The notes below the pieces were generated by a model that was not told the origin of the DNA, made no database searches, and saw nothing but the letters and a program-made list of their open reading frames with translations. Shown piece by piece: positions 23,025 to 35,121 of a DNA stretch of 64,000 nucleotides. Position 1 is the first letter of the stretch. Each line of letters starts with the position of its first letter. Made by a program: the position numbers and the translations under genes. Where the stretch lies: the NCBI RefSeq assembly GCF_030272615.1, contig NC_081411.1:831192160-831256159 (forward strand), in the 5' to 3' direction. The DNA is from Cryptomeria japonica. Lineage: Eukaryota > Streptophyta > Pinopsida > Cupressales > Cupressaceae.

Positions 23025-23620
23025 TGTAGACATTCAAAATTGTCATGTCTAATTAAATAAATATTTTATTTATTTAATTATCTAAGCCTAATTCATCTAT
23101 TAATTAAATAAATCTTTATTTATTTAATTAATTCATTAGCTTTTTCTACATATGACACATGTCATTCATCTCTTAATTCCTACACTACCTACCTCTTTCA
23201 TTATTTTATTATTTCTTCTACCTACCCTCTAATCCTAGCCGACCTCCTTTTTTACACCTCTTAGTCTTATCCCTCCATTTCTTATTGTGTCTTCTATTTA
23301 AGGAGATGCCTTCTTCATTATCAAACCCTAATGACTGATCTTAAAGACTTGGCTACACTACGATCCTACTTGCAACCACATTCCGTTCTTTGTTGAGCTC
23401 TTGTGCACATAAAATCTGAGAGCAAATATATCAAGCAAGATCAATGGAGATAGGAAGAATGGAGATCAAAACTCTTTGTGATTTAATTTGATTTGCATTG
23501 TCTTAGGTAATCTTCATATGTTATGGTGGATCTTTGTTGTTGTTAGGCTAGGGTTTTTGTGGTTGAATTCATTTAGCCTTTCAATTTTGTTATTATTGTT
23601 ATCCATTTTCACCATAAACA
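23025..23620 (+). repeat. N1 3' LTR (596 bp)
   Basis: Same ends as the 5' LTR. It lacks about 145 bp of the AT-rich inverted repeats (two units remain of five) and about 28 bp near 23,470. It follows directly on a polypurine tract. Confidence 0.93.
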
Positions 23621-23625
23621 CTACT
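23621..23625. other. N1 target-site duplication, right (CTACT)
   Basis: Second copy of the 5-bp duplication made when N1 integrated; G1 coding sequence resumes after it on the minus strand. Confidence 0.92.
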
Positions 23626-24677
23626 TTCACAACGACTTTCACAATCAACTGGAATATTATTGAGTGGAATGGCACCTTCACTCTTAGGAGTCACCTCTAA
23701 AAAATCATCAACATGCATAAAATAATTACCCATACTTGATGATTCAAAAAGAAGCAAGGCCCGCTGATCGTCAGACTTGACAACGGTGTATTTTGATTTT
23801 TTTCTAGAAGTAACTTTTGAATAACTCCTTTAACAGGAATACAAGCCTCAGTCATATCCATGTTTAACTCAACCCCAACATCTCTACAAAAATTTCTTCC
23901 CAACAATAGACCATAGGAGGCCGACACATCAGCTACCAGTACTATCATCTTAATTTTCTTTTCTGGGAATGAAGCAAAAGCAAACTGCATGTTCTTGATT
24001 TGACCTATCAAGGGGACTTGCTTGTTATCCATAGAGAAACACCTTCCAAATGTTTTGGTCAAAGTTAATCCGAGGGCATTAGCAACTTTTGAAGGCATAA
24101 CATTATCAGATGCCCCCGAATCAATTACACAGTTACTAAGCTTATAACCATTTATTAATAAAGAGATGTAGAATGGTTCTATCTTCTCTACAGGGGAAGG
24201 GGAAGTTACTAAGTTGTTTTGAAGTAAGTTTGACTTAGGAATATTACTAGGGGTAGTATCTTTTTCTTTAACAAACTTGACCAAACGGTCAAATTGATCT
24301 GGATTAGATCTGAAAAATTTAACTTCAGACATTTGTATTTTGGTTTTCATAGCATGATCTAAAATATCAAATGACTGAAAGGAATTCGTCATCAAAGATG
24401 GATTTGGATTCTCATTTTGAGAATTTAAAATATTCGGTACACTAGTTTTTGATGCATGTGAAGAAGAATTGACAGGTATAGAAAATTTGACAGCAGTCAA
24501 AGAATCACTTACACTTTTATCCTTCGTAGCGCCCATTGAGATAGCATTGTCCTTTGCAGGATTTGGTATGGGAGTCCCACGCTTTGCAATAGAAATTGGC
24601 AAACATTGAGAGTCCTTAACTTGGATAGAATCATCACTCTTCGCAATGACAGGTGGCTGAGCTGCCCATGTTTGCAA
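23626..24677 (-). pseudogene. G1 aspartic protease region
   Basis: The frame 24,677-23,697 holds a retropepsin-like domain: catalytic motif CVIDSGASDNVMPSKVANAL, then VADVSASYGLLLGRNF in the position of the second conserved hydrophobic-Gly stretch. The catalytic Asp is intact. About 150 residues upstream are a low-complexity linker rich in Ser, Asn and Pro. A frameshift near 23,700 leads into sequence that continues, across the N1 insertion, into the RNase H-like domain at 7,855. The protease would cleave the G1 polyprotein. Confidence 0.75.
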
Positions 24678-25762
24678 ATAGGTGAGACATCCCCATCACG
24701 TGTGTCTGGCGTATCATCTTCTTGATATTGCATAAACCTGATATTAGAGTCACCAGCCAACTCTGCATCACCTTCTTGATGTGAATTGGCATCTTCTTCA
24801 CCAAAAGGGGGAAGATCATTCTGTTCAGCTTCATAATATCCTATAGCTGAACTTTAGGGTGGTGCTTCCAACGCAAGCCTCTCTAGAGTAGGAGGTAATT
24901 TATTCTGATTACGCATGACATAATTGGAAGCATTGTTTGGATAAGTCCTTCTCAAAACATCATGATAAGAAGTATTTCCTTGTGAGGAAATTTGCTTCTT
25001 AAGTGCCAACAACTCATTTGCTAGCTTCTGTATCATGAGATCAACATAACTAGTTGAAGGGAAAGATGTATCAATAGCTTGATTACTCCTAACCTTGTTA
25101 GGGTCTCTCCTTATCTTACTAGCAAGGATAAGATCATCTTCAACTGATATAGACATTTGTTGAGCAATGACCAAATCTGTAGGATTGTTCCTTCACAAAA
25201 GAAAACTCACCTCGGGCAATTGGACGTTGATGAAAAAGCATTTCAGGTTTCCAGTAGTGGGTCGTGAAGCAACTGGAATGCGATTGTGCAATCTATTGAA
25301 CTTTTCTACAAATTCATGCATAACTTCCTGGGGTTCTTTCTTCATTTGAGTTAATTGAGCTAGTAGTGCGTGATCATCTTCGACAGACTTGAACCTTGCT
25401 TCAAACAATGTTCTGAGAGTTGCCCAATTTGTGATACAAGCATTCGCGAGATGATAGAACCAATCAACAGCAGCTCCATGCAAAGTCTCAATGAATAGTC
25501 TCACCGAAACATCTTCATGCTCAACACCTAGGACTCCACATGCGATGTAGAAGGCAACAATGTTTGCATCTGGATGTTGAGAACCATCACCCAAAAATTT
25601 TGGTAAATTTTTCCTCGTATCTTTGGGAAGTTCATGCAAAGGTGCGGTCAAGTTCAAAGGACCAAAAGCAGTACCCCAAGGTCTAGGAGTAGCAGCCATC
25701 CTTAACGGATTATAGGGTGGTATTAAAAAATGATTTTCAAGTGGAACAATTGAAACTTGCAA
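24678..25762 (-). pseudogene. gag: G1 gag
   Basis: Segments 25,762-25,193 and 25,174-24,854 are in one frame and separated by a stop; in-frame coding similarity may extend upstream to about 25,830. The retrotransposon gag fold is visible (HGAAVDWFYHLANACITNW, then TLRTLFEARFKSVED). The protein would form the particle that packages the RNA. I see no CCHC zinc knuckle downstream, unlike the copia gag proteins in this window. A frameshift near 24,680 separates gag from the protease frame. No functional start survives. Confidence 0.75.
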
Positions 25763-26027
25763 ACTTGATGCCTCACTTGGTATGGGAGATTGTCGTGCAG
25801 ATGGAGGAAAACTTCATGTCCGCTACAAAGGAGAAAATATCCGTGGAGGTGTCACATAAGGAAAATTAAATTGCTGCAATACTTCAAAAGTAGGATCAAT
25901 AATTCTTACTAATCACTACCCACGAGTGTAACTTCGATCAACCAGATTATGATTTGAAGAAAAACAACAATATTGAAATTACAATGAAGTGCACTGCAAC
26001 CCAAAAGACAAACTAGTTGCATGTCGC

Positions 26028-26045
26028 TCCCCAGCAGAATTGCCA
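26028..26045 (-). other. G1 primer-binding site (candidate)
   Basis: Immediately inside the 5' LTR the minus strand reads TGGCAATTCTGCTGGGGA, starting six bases after the CA end of the LTR. It has the TGG start and GC-rich end expected of a sequence complementary to a tRNA 3' end; I cannot assign the tRNA with certainty. Confidence 0.55.
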
Positions 26046-26969
26046 AAAAACTGTTGGGTGAATATTTTGTCACTAGCGTACTAATGACAAAATATATAAT
26101 TCACACAAAGCTATGCTGAGAAATTAATGTCTCCTCTCATCAAGGGGAGGTTCCCTATGAAATTTCTCCTCTAATTAATAAGAAATTAAATTTGCGGGTT
26201 GGTGTTGGGCATATAACTCTTTTTTTTTAGAGTTTATGTATTCTCCCTTCACCTAGTTACAATTTCTCTATCTCTTTAAATACTTAAAGAAAAGAACTAT
26301 GAATCTAACAAACTACACCAAGAGTTACTATTAAGTAGCACAAAGTCTCCTTGAAGGTAACACTAACTCAAACTGATCATTTTAAATTAAACAATTAGAA
26401 ACTTAGCTTATAGCTCAAATTCTTTAAGTATAAATTTCTAATCCTTTAAACTACAAGTAACTGCAGCAATACAAAGCTTATTACTAGTTATTTAATTTAT
26501 CAGAATATTTCTCAAATATGCTAGGAGCACAAAGTCTACTTGCAAGATTTAAGAGCTCTTTAATCACATAACAATATCCTCAAGATCAAAGAAGTAAAGA
26601 ACATATATATTCAATGGACATAGGAACATTAAATTATATAAACAATTTTCTTGATACAACAAAAAGTTTGAGATCAACAAAACTGTTTTCTTTATTTGCT
26701 TGATAGAATTTTCACCACAAAAGCCCAAAGTCTTAGTTGGGATAAAAATTCTGCAGAGTTTTGCTAAGCATGAAAAAGATAAATATTTACAAATGAGGTC
26801 CTCCTTATATAGGAAATGAAGTTGAGAAAAAGGTGGGCACAGTTGACTTATTCAACAACACAGTCCCATTTTACTACAACTACAACATAAAGAAAACGTG
26901 CAACTACATAAAAATTGACAACATCTATCAGTGCAACTGCATAAAGAAAAGGTGCCAAAAGGGAGCACT

Positions 26970-29900
26970 TCATTCTTCATTCTCCTCCTCATTGGATTTA
27001 TGGAAATCTTCGAACTTAGCTAGGATGGCTTTCATCTCTACTTTGTTCTGCATCGGGGTAGAACTTGTGATCACTTGGATGCGGGAAATTGCACCTCCAA
27101 TCTTTACCTGTTTCTTTTTAACATCCTTTAGCATGGATGTGAGGACTTCAAAACTGACCTGGATCTCTAACAACTTATCAAATGTATCAAGTGAGAAATC
27201 TTGTCCTGTGTAGTGATCCATCAAGGAAAGGAATTCCTGCGTGACAACTTCAGTAGTGATGAGATTTTGATTGCAATCATATAAATAACAAGGAAGATCA
27301 CCAAATTTGGCAAAAATGAGATCAACCTTGTCATCACCTTCTTTCTTCTCCCGGTCCAGTTCCATAATCATTAACATTATTTTCTCTTACTTATGAGACA
27401 ATAAAGACAAGATCTAGATGTACTTCTCCCTTGTGAGAATTACCTTATTTTCAATAAGGACATCTATCCCGAAGTCCTCCATTTTGCTCCACAAGGTAGT
27501 TCTTTTCACAACTTCCTCAATCTCTTGTGATAAAGAGATTTTGAGTCCTTGCATCTGACTCTGGATTACTTTATAATCCGACAATAGTCCCATTGTTGAA
27601 CTTAGAAGATGAGAGCCTTCTAACCTTAGCTGTGAAATCCACTCATCCATCACTCGACCTTTAGCTCCCACCTATTCAATCTTCTTGAGAGCTTCGGTAT
27701 CTATTGAGGATCCTATGGGCTCAATCTCTTGAGAAGATTGTGTGACCTTTAGAAGAACGTTGGCCATTTGTTCACACTTCTGCTTCAATATATTTTTCTC
27801 ATCCCCCTCCTGATCTAATCTTCTCAACAAAGAATTAAAGGCTGTCTGAGAATCCAATTTCACACTCTCATGTGTTTCTACTCTGAGCTCTATGAACTGC
27901 ATGGTATAATCTTCAGATCGTATATTGCCTTTGTCCTTGTCTGACGATGGCACCATAACCTTAGCATACTTTCTCTTAGAAGCCGGGTCTACTACCACCC
28001 GAGATATTGTCTTTGGCTTTTTTGTTCCCTTAGGCTTTGGAGGAACCAAAAGCTCAAAGTCGGACTCATTTGGAGAGATCACCTGTTTTTTCCTCTTAGG
28101 GGCCACTACTTCCATCCAAGGGGGTAGTTCTGGATTGGCTGATGGAGTAGTAGCTCCTTGCTGATTTTGAGTTGAAGTTTCGGGAGCAGGTTGACTGGAA
28201 CTCGGAGTAGTTGTGAGTGTTATTGATGGTGCCGATATTGAAGTATCTAGTGAAACATTTGCTGCTGCTGACACCTATTGAGTTACAGATGGGAGAGTTG
28301 AAGGTGTCGTGAATGCAACTTCAGCACTTACCAATGGTGGAATTTTTATGGTGGTGGTGGTGGTGATAGGTAAGTCTACTAAAACCTATTCTGCAAGTGC
28401 CTCTTCCAAGGTTCCATTAAAATCCATCATTGTGGATTCAAAAGTAGATGAAGGGATATCATCTAGATTGGAGAAGTTGGTTATTGTGAAAAACTGATTA
28501 GTGGCTTCCGATTGTGCCATGCCCATACTTAGATCCTCATCTAGAAAAGTGTCATCCTCTTGGTCAGAGTCAGAGTCAATAGAGTGGATGATTACCTATG
28601 AGGTAATTGAGGCATCAACTTCAGCTGGGTGTGATGTTTCTTCAGCCTATACTTCCTCTTGTTGAGGAATTTCACCTTCTTCAATTTCCTTGGCAGGCGA
28701 CTTTTCTAGCTCTTTAGTCATTTCTTCCTATACCACAGATGATGATTCACCCTTTTTGGACCCTTTCACTATTAATTTAATCTTGGGCCCTTTCCCTTTT
28801 GATTGTATTATAGGAGCTGAGGATAGTGCTTGTGGGTCTGCCCTGCTCTTCATTCTCGTCTCAGCTGTAGCTGTCTTGCTGACTGAGCCATCACTATTTT
28901 CATCATCTCTTGAGCTAGAAGGAAGCTATTTCATTTTGAGGTTCTTTCTTACCGGCCATGCATTGGTGTTTACTAGGGTAGGAGTAATCCTCTGCGTGAT
29001 TGATTTGCTCTCCTTCTTTGACCATTTTACGAGAGGAAGCGGAGAGTGAACAATTTTCTTCTCATAATAGATCGGGTCTATTATGTCATCTCTATCTTCC
29101 ATGGTCATTGGAATCTTAGCCAAATCCAAGTTTTCAATTTTCTCCAGAGTAAGGCGGCTAAAATCCATCCTTCTTATATCCTCATCATTTTGACAGTCTG
29201 CCCAAACATCCTTCAGCCTATAAACATGAGTATAACTCCTTTTGAGTTTGTTCTTTATACCACAAAAGTCAAAATTGGTTTGGGCCTTGAATCTTCTCAT
29301 GGTATTCCACTGCATTTCTTCCTCCATATTTTTGGCCTTGGGATTGGTTAGCACTAAGTACCTGCTGATTGATTCTAGGAATTTCAGCCCAGTCTTATGT
29401 GCTTGTGATTATTTTTCATGCACATTTATCAATTGTCTGCACAACTCCATGAGGACGATTTTGTCTAAAGGGAACCTTGGTAGAATAAAGGGCTCACCTA
29501 AAAAGCATCCTATTCGAATGTAAGTGAATGTGGGAAATTGCAGGAATACACACCCAAAATGAGATACCCTGTTGTAAGCAGCCTCTGATATTCTCTGCTT
29601 GTGGAAGCCCTTATCAAACATACATTTCCATACAATGAAAAAGGCATCATTAACCCTTATGTAATGACTACCTTGATTCTTAATAGTAAGCTGATCATAG
29701 TACTCCTAAATGGGTACCAACCTCCTATGACCCTTAGTAGATAAGCCTGGATATTGCCTCATTGAAGCAGCCACATAAACTAGGTATGAGGTCATGTAAA
29801 ATTTTAGTGTTACTTTGACCTCCTTCAACTGAGCACAGAGGGCATCACTAATCTGTTCACCCCAATCAATTCTTGCTACTCCTTTCCTAATTATTTTCAT

Positions 29901-30515
29901 ATAGTAGCACATCCAGCTCTGATAGTAATGAGAGTCTTTTAACCCCCTCACACTCGATAACATGGTGACCATGTCATTGTATTCCTCATTGAAATCACTC
30001 CTATGAAAGCCTTTAGGCCATCGTGAGGTTAGGGAACTTCTTGTGGCAGAGAGGAAAATAGTATTGATTACTTTTTTGCATTTATCCTCGTTCTTCTCAT
30101 AGTACTCTTGAGCACTTTCTTGAGTAATATCAGTCACCTCTTCAACTGGAGAGACTTTGAAGACACTATTGAAAAAGACATTGTCAAGGGTCATGATGAC
30201 ATTCTGATCTTCATCTTTCACCTATCTTGTATTTGGATCAAAGCGATCTGCTACTACAAGCACAAATTCTGGATCATAAGCTGCAACTGGAAAAGATGCA
30301 TATTTATGCAACTCGGAGTTGATTAGATTAGTTAGATGAGCAAGAGCCTTCTTAACTCGATCAATGAATTCTTGCATATCTACATGCTCGATTTTAGTGT
30401 CTATGATCTCCTTGATATTCGATTCTACTGAACTCTCTGGGTACAGATTCAAGTACTTGTCGTACTTGTACTTCATCTTTCTTGATGATGTAGTCAAGGG
30501 CCAAGATGAAACCAT
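26970..30515 (-). pseudogene. LTR-encoded ORF of unknown function, copy in G1 5' LTR
   Basis: One reading frame of about 1,180 codons runs from 30,515 to 26,970. It is interrupted only by in-frame stops (for example at 30,222, 29,706, 29,409, 28,926, 27,672 and 27,414), with no frameshift between the segments. The N-terminal third is rich in aromatic and hydrophobic residues (motif FTYIRIGCFLGEPFILPRF near 29,520). The middle is Ser/Glu/Pro-rich with basic patches (KPKGTKKPK). The C-terminal third is Glu/Lys/Gln-rich and looks like coiled coil. I recognise no known domain: it is not gag, pol, an obvious envelope (no clear signal peptide or membrane anchor) or the PMD. It lies in sense orientation inside the LTR. 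A second copy (36-2,485) and a diverged relative (37,522-40,103) support it as a real former protein. Confidence 0.65.
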
Positions 30516-31079
30516 TCGCTATCACTAGATCTCACAACCCCACTAACCCACCCATACGATCAAGCCTTTTTGCATGAAATGGTAGGCACCCTACCTGGTT
30601 TCCCCTTCATGCATGATTTACATAACTTATTCTGACCCAAACTTACCTGAGGGAGGAGAGTGATAGGTTGACTTCATAGTCATAGCCGCGCCTACACCTA
30701 ATTGACTGATTCTCTACCACCCATTATGCAGGCATCAGTACACCAATGCTATATTGAATGGTACTTCCTCTCCAGTTGGATCGAGTTATGCTGGTTGGAA
30801 GGAGTTAAGTTGAATCAATATACGTTGCCTGCTTGTCATCATCTGTTTCGCTAAACATGGAGAAGATTCCAATTGACCTGAGGAAGAATCGGGCTTGTTG
30901 TGAGGGAGATTTGACATTCGTAATGACTATATTCAACACTGATGATTAGCTATTCATTATTATCAAAATCAATTTTTCTCAAACGGATCGAAAAACGGGA
31001 CTCAAAACAGGCTTGGGAGTAAAACTGCCAAAAACAACAAGTCGGGGAAAAAAGTCCGACATGCTCTTTTGAAAACAAA

Positions 31080-32215
31080 AATTGCACATCAGACTTTAAA
31101 GTCTGGAGTGCAATGACAAAGACCTTGATCAACACATCGGACTTTAAAGTCTAATGTGCAAGGGTAAATAATGTTGATTAGCACATCAAAATTTAAAGTC
31201 TGATGTGTAAACTTAGGGTAGGTTATCAACACATCGGACTTTAAAGTCCGATGTGCATTCTGGGGAAAATCAATTAGGACATCAAGCTTTAAAGTCCGAT
31301 GTGCAAGGGTAAAACCATATGCAAAACCAACATATCAGACTTTAAAGTCCGATGTGCAGACAAATGGAAAACAATCGGTTGACATGTTGGGTTTTAAAAC
31401 CCGACATGTCAACGAAACCTACTTCTCTCCGCATATCAGATTTTAAATCCGATATGTGAAGGTTATGATCCTGCATATCAGACTTTAAAATCTGATGTGC
31501 AGAGATCCTTCCATCCAGCTTCACACCGGATTTTAAAGTCTAGTATGCGGTTGGAGAAGGATGACTTCGGAGGGCAATTGGGTTTTGAAGTCCGATTGTC
31601 TTCTTGATGCAAGGGAGACAATCAGAGCTTAAAATCTGATTGTCTACACAATACAAAACAAAACCTATAAAGAAACAAAAAGGAAAGGAAGAAAACAAAG
31701 CAAACAAATAAACACAAAAAGAAAATAAGGAAAAACCTACCTTCACAACAATGAAGATCAAAAAATCCGAGAAAGGAGCGATCCGATTTGAGTCATGGTA
31801 AGAAAAAGCTGAGGGCACGTGGAGAAAAAGAAGACAAACAACAATGAAGGAAAGAATCACAAAAATTAACTTAAAAAGTGATTAAATAAAAACCCTAAAT
31901 TAACAATTAATGTTGCAATTAACGATAACTCGCAGTGCATGTCGGAGTTTAAAGTTTGACATGCAGGCAGAAATCTTTGCATGTTAGACTTTAAAGTCCG
32001 ACATGCAGGCTAGAAATCTTTGCATGTCAGACTTTAAATTCTGACATACATTGTCTGACCAAGTAGTTTGCATGTCGGACTTTAATCGGACTTTAAAGTC
32101 CGAAATGTAGGCTAAGACCACCTGTAAACACACATCGGACTTTAAAGTCCGATGTGTAGAAAACAAAAAGAACCCTTCAGTTTGGACTTTAAAGTCTGAA
32201 CTGTAGGTAAAACTG
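31080..32215. repeat. Array of about 18 palindromes, G1 5' LTR
   Basis: Short inverted repeats centred on GACTTTAAAGTC or close variants recur every 40-60 bp, with a break at about 31,640-31,935. Some are perfect: 32,130-32,157 (28 bp, arms ACACATCG/CGATGTGT) and 31,230-31,255 (26 bp). Arms differ between units but match each other within a unit: GCACATC/GATGTGC, GCATGTC/GACATGC, AGACAATC/GATTGTCT, CAGTTTG/TGAACTG and GACATGT/ACATGTC around TTTTAAAA. The array lies between the LTR start and the LTR ORF, that is, in the presumed U3. Confidence 0.85.
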
Positions 32216-32377
32216 CAAACTTAAGAAAAAAAAGACAACACTAAAAACAAAAATCAAGGAGCTAAAGGAACTAACCGACGAAGTCAATTAAGCTCTCCCG
32301 GAGATCGTAAGGTACAAAACGAACCAGTTTTGTAGGGTTGCCTCACAATTTTGGCCGCACTGAAATTGAAGACAACA

Positions 32378-33170
32378 GTACTGGAGGTCTTAAACATCTT
32401 TCACCAACCCAATTCGATCACCTATGACCAACCAAAACCTCTGGATATGATTACAACTTTATTCACATACAGATAATTGCATAACCCCTAAAACCCTAAA
32501 CCCATCACCATCACCATAACATGATCTACAAAGAGATCTTACATCATATTTATACCAGCCTGAGACCTAAACAATTAGGTCAGCCTCCTAAAATATAATA
32601 CAATAAATTTGTAACATAAACCCACAATCTAATGATCAACCAAGTTGACCTAAGACTGAAACAACATAATCCAATCAATAGATCCAACCGGTAACACATC
32701 GGGATCATACACCAACACGTTACATAAATCGGTCCATAACCTAGCAGAATAAGATAGCATTAGGTCCGGTCCTAAATGCAACACCACCGATCAATAGGAA
32801 CATGACAATATAACCAAAAGCATCCTGGAAGCCATCTAGAAGTTGCACCAACACCACTTATCAAGTGCATCAAAAGATCTTCAACAAATCTTTGTTGATA
32901 AAACCCTTACCAATGACCAAAGGGCTTACTAGAACAAATGATAGCTCCTGAGTCATGAAATCCTGAACCAATTGATTGTGATATGCATCTAAATAACATG
33001 AATGATAGATCCAAACCAATTCCACAAACCAAAGCATACCGGATCAATATCATAATCCAACTGCTCTACTGGAACCTACCAAAAACTGGTAAACAACCAA
33101 AATAGTCGGTGTTGCCATCAATGACAAAACATAAATGCAATACATAATCAATTACTCCAATTCACCAACA
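32378..33170 (-). repeat. Truncated LTR of an older element, interrupted by G1
   Basis: Read on the minus strand it starts TGTTGGTGAATTGGAG at 33,170, has GTCATTGATGGCAACACCG near 33,120 (a start shared by LTRs of copia type in this window) and a TATA-like GGTATAAATATGATG near 32,545. It breaks off at the G1 boundary 32,377. The remainder should lie left of G1, outside the window. No polypurine tract is seen on its right side, so it is a 5' or solo LTR. Confidence 0.5.
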
Positions 33171-35121
33171 AATCCAAACAGACGCGAGATATGGAATGTG
33201 CGGGTGTAGCAGGTAAAATGTTACCCTGCATAGTAGAAGAGGGGGGCACAAATGCAGCGCGTGGAAAAGACTACACAACAACGAAGCGAGTTATTGGTTA
33301 TCCTGTGTGGGATTTGAGGATGAATTAATTATGATACAGGATAAATGAAATGAAACAAAAAAGGGGGGAAGAGAAACATCCCCATTAACCCACATGTGGA
33401 ATGAGTGCAAAGCATATACAGTTGTGGATAAGACTTTGAATGCTAGATTCTAGGAATAAGGCAACACATCCTTTACGGCCGATGCAACCCTTAGGGGTGA
33501 ATGATCAAATGAGGATGAATCGGAACTCCAAAATGGAAGCTAAGGCACTACATTTGAAGCATGAAAACTCTAGAGGATGAATGCAGAATGATGAGTTGAT
33601 TTTGATTTCACAGACATAATGGGTACTTTCTTAGGGGCAGTGGATAAGCAAAACCAATAGCCCACACCAAGGTGGAATAATGGAGAAGGGTGTGTATACC
33701 CATCAATGTATAAATTTGAAGTTTTGCAGAATGTCTATGGGTTTCCTAGCAAATATCTGTGCATCAGTAGTGTCTACCAAATTAATGTAGGGATTTTGTT
33801 GCAAAGGGGTGAGCCACTTACATTGAGCCCACGATCGGGCATAGTGGGAATGTTAGCTGAAGTTGTGACTAGCATAAGTTGGGCATGATTAAAAAATGTG
33901 GAATCAAGCACAATGCATCAATTGTTTGTCAATTGTGCATCGCAATCTACACAGGGAGCATATTCGATGAAAGGGCTTTGGAAAATTGAAGGCAAAAGCG
34001 TCTAGTTGCAATTTGAACTAGAGACCAATGGTATTATGTTCGAAAAAGGTGGTCCCATTTCATGGTATGCCATGACTGTAGGTTATGTGCGAAATGCACA
34101 CATTGCAAGCAATCTGAGGCATAGAAGGAGGGGATTTAGAAATGTTTCAGAGTGCAATGTTAGTCCATCACATAGATCAAATACTTTAGCAGGAATATGA
34201 GTTGTTTGCCCTGATTTGGAGGCATCAAACTCACAGGGATATGGTGTGGGTTACAAGAGGTAGGCAATGGGGGTGTATTCACTCATTTGGAGTGCAAACA
34301 CAAGGAGGATTGGTGAAGAAGACTCATTGGAGCTATGCTCCCCTTATGCCTGAAATGAATGTTGAGCTCTGGAGTGAGCCATTGACAGCTACCAAAGTGT
34401 AAAGGATAGAGGGTCCATGGTGGGGATCACGTTATTAAGAATTGGTGATGAATGTAGAAAAATCGATAGGGAGTGCATACTATTTGCCACGATGCTCAAA
34501 GGAAATACAATCCAGGGTTCGAAGAAATTATAGCTAGTAATGAATGTAATTGTAGGAATAATGTGTTGTCAATATTGTGGCTATGGCGTCCCAAATAGTA
34601 GACTTGGAACCGTGAGGAGGTGAACGTATAAATGGGTTCTCAATGCATAAAAGAAATAAGGCCACTGCATTAAAATCCTCTGAATAAATAATTGTAGCTG
34701 CAATTACAAATTTAATTATAAATGTCTAATGAGGTATCTACATAGAGCACTTTGAGAATAAAATGTTAGTGGGGGTGTAGTTTTTAGCTTAGCAAGCACA
34801 CAAATGTTTTGGAAGGTAAAGTTTCTTAGAGAATAAGAAGATGCTACATGGCAACCATTTTTGCACATAATGGAAAATTATCTCCATAAGAGATACCCAT
34901 AGTTGAGGAGTATTACTCATTTTTATGCCTTTGAGGTGTTCGCATGTAAAGGTATTTTTACTTAAAAGTGAAATTGATTCACAAAAGAATGTTATTCTTA
35001 CTCAAAGATAGATTATGCATGGAGGGACATCAATCCTTAAAGGTCAAGGGTAAAAATACAAGTGAAAAGTAGTATTAGTAAAGTGGATAGTTTCACCTGT
35101 GAGAATGTTTCTAGTGGGAAA
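33171..35121. other. No recognisable feature
   Basis: About 2 kb with only short, unconvincing ORFs (for example around 34,006-34,402 on plus) and no repeat structure that I can name. Probably decayed older repeat sequence. Confidence 0.4.

Larger units (their letters stand above)
7861..23620 (+). mobile_element. N1: Tat/Ogre-like Ty3/gypsy retrotransposon inserted in G1
   Basis: LTRs at 7,861-8,629 and 23,025-23,620 (TGTAGACA to ATAAACA) are flanked by a 5-bp duplication CTACT (7,856-7,860 and 23,621-23,625). The 15.8-kb length, the order gag, protease, RT, RNase H, second RNase H, integrase, and the long region between integrase and 3' LTR with an antisense gene are all typical of the Tat/Ogre branch. 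The coding frame has one frameshift and several nonsense codons, so it is not autonomous now. Confidence 0.92.
1..32377 (-). mobile_element. G1: Ty3/gypsy LTR retrotransposon with giant LTRs (left end outside window)
   Basis: Two homologous blocks, 1-4,135 and 26,052-32,377, bracket a minus-strand gag-protease-RNase H-RT-RNase H-integrase region. The right block starts TGTTGGG and ends GACAACA, and a primer-site-like sequence abuts its inner edge, so I read the blocks as LTRs. Position 1 matches about 26,262, so roughly 210 bp of the left LTR lie outside the window. Without the nested element N1 the length is about 16.8 kb, with LTRs of up to 6.3 kb around only about 6.1 kb of internal sequence. 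The candidate target duplication at the right end is GTACT (32,378-32,382); its partner is not visible. No good polypurine tract is seen next to 4,135, the weakest point of the LTR reading. Confidence 0.8.
26052..32377 (-). repeat. G1 5' LTR (6.3 kb)
   Basis: Read on the minus strand it begins TGTTGTC at 32,377 and ends CCCAACA at 26,052, with TGTTG/CAACA terminal inverted repeats. In transcription order it holds a palindrome array (about 32,210-31,080), a long ORF (30,515-26,970) and about 0.9 kb of tail. It has two stretches that the 3' LTR lacks: about 26,337-27,899 (1.56 kb) and about 30,500-30,850 (0.35 kb). LTRs of this size with an internal sense ORF are rare. Confidence 0.8.

Noticed and set aside
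23697-24677. A single-gene reading of the 326-codon frame as a host aspartic protease
   Set aside because: It continues the gag frame of G1, has the retroelement DSGAS motif and is followed, across the N1 insertion, by RNase H and RT.
30500-30850. An intron in the LTR ORF leader, given its absence from the 3' LTR
   Set aside because: The junction in the shorter copy does not correspond to a GT-AG removal; a plain deletion fits better.
31080-32215. CRISPR-like array
   Set aside because: The repeats are palindromes with variable arms and no constant repeat with unique spacers, in a plant retrotransposon LTR.
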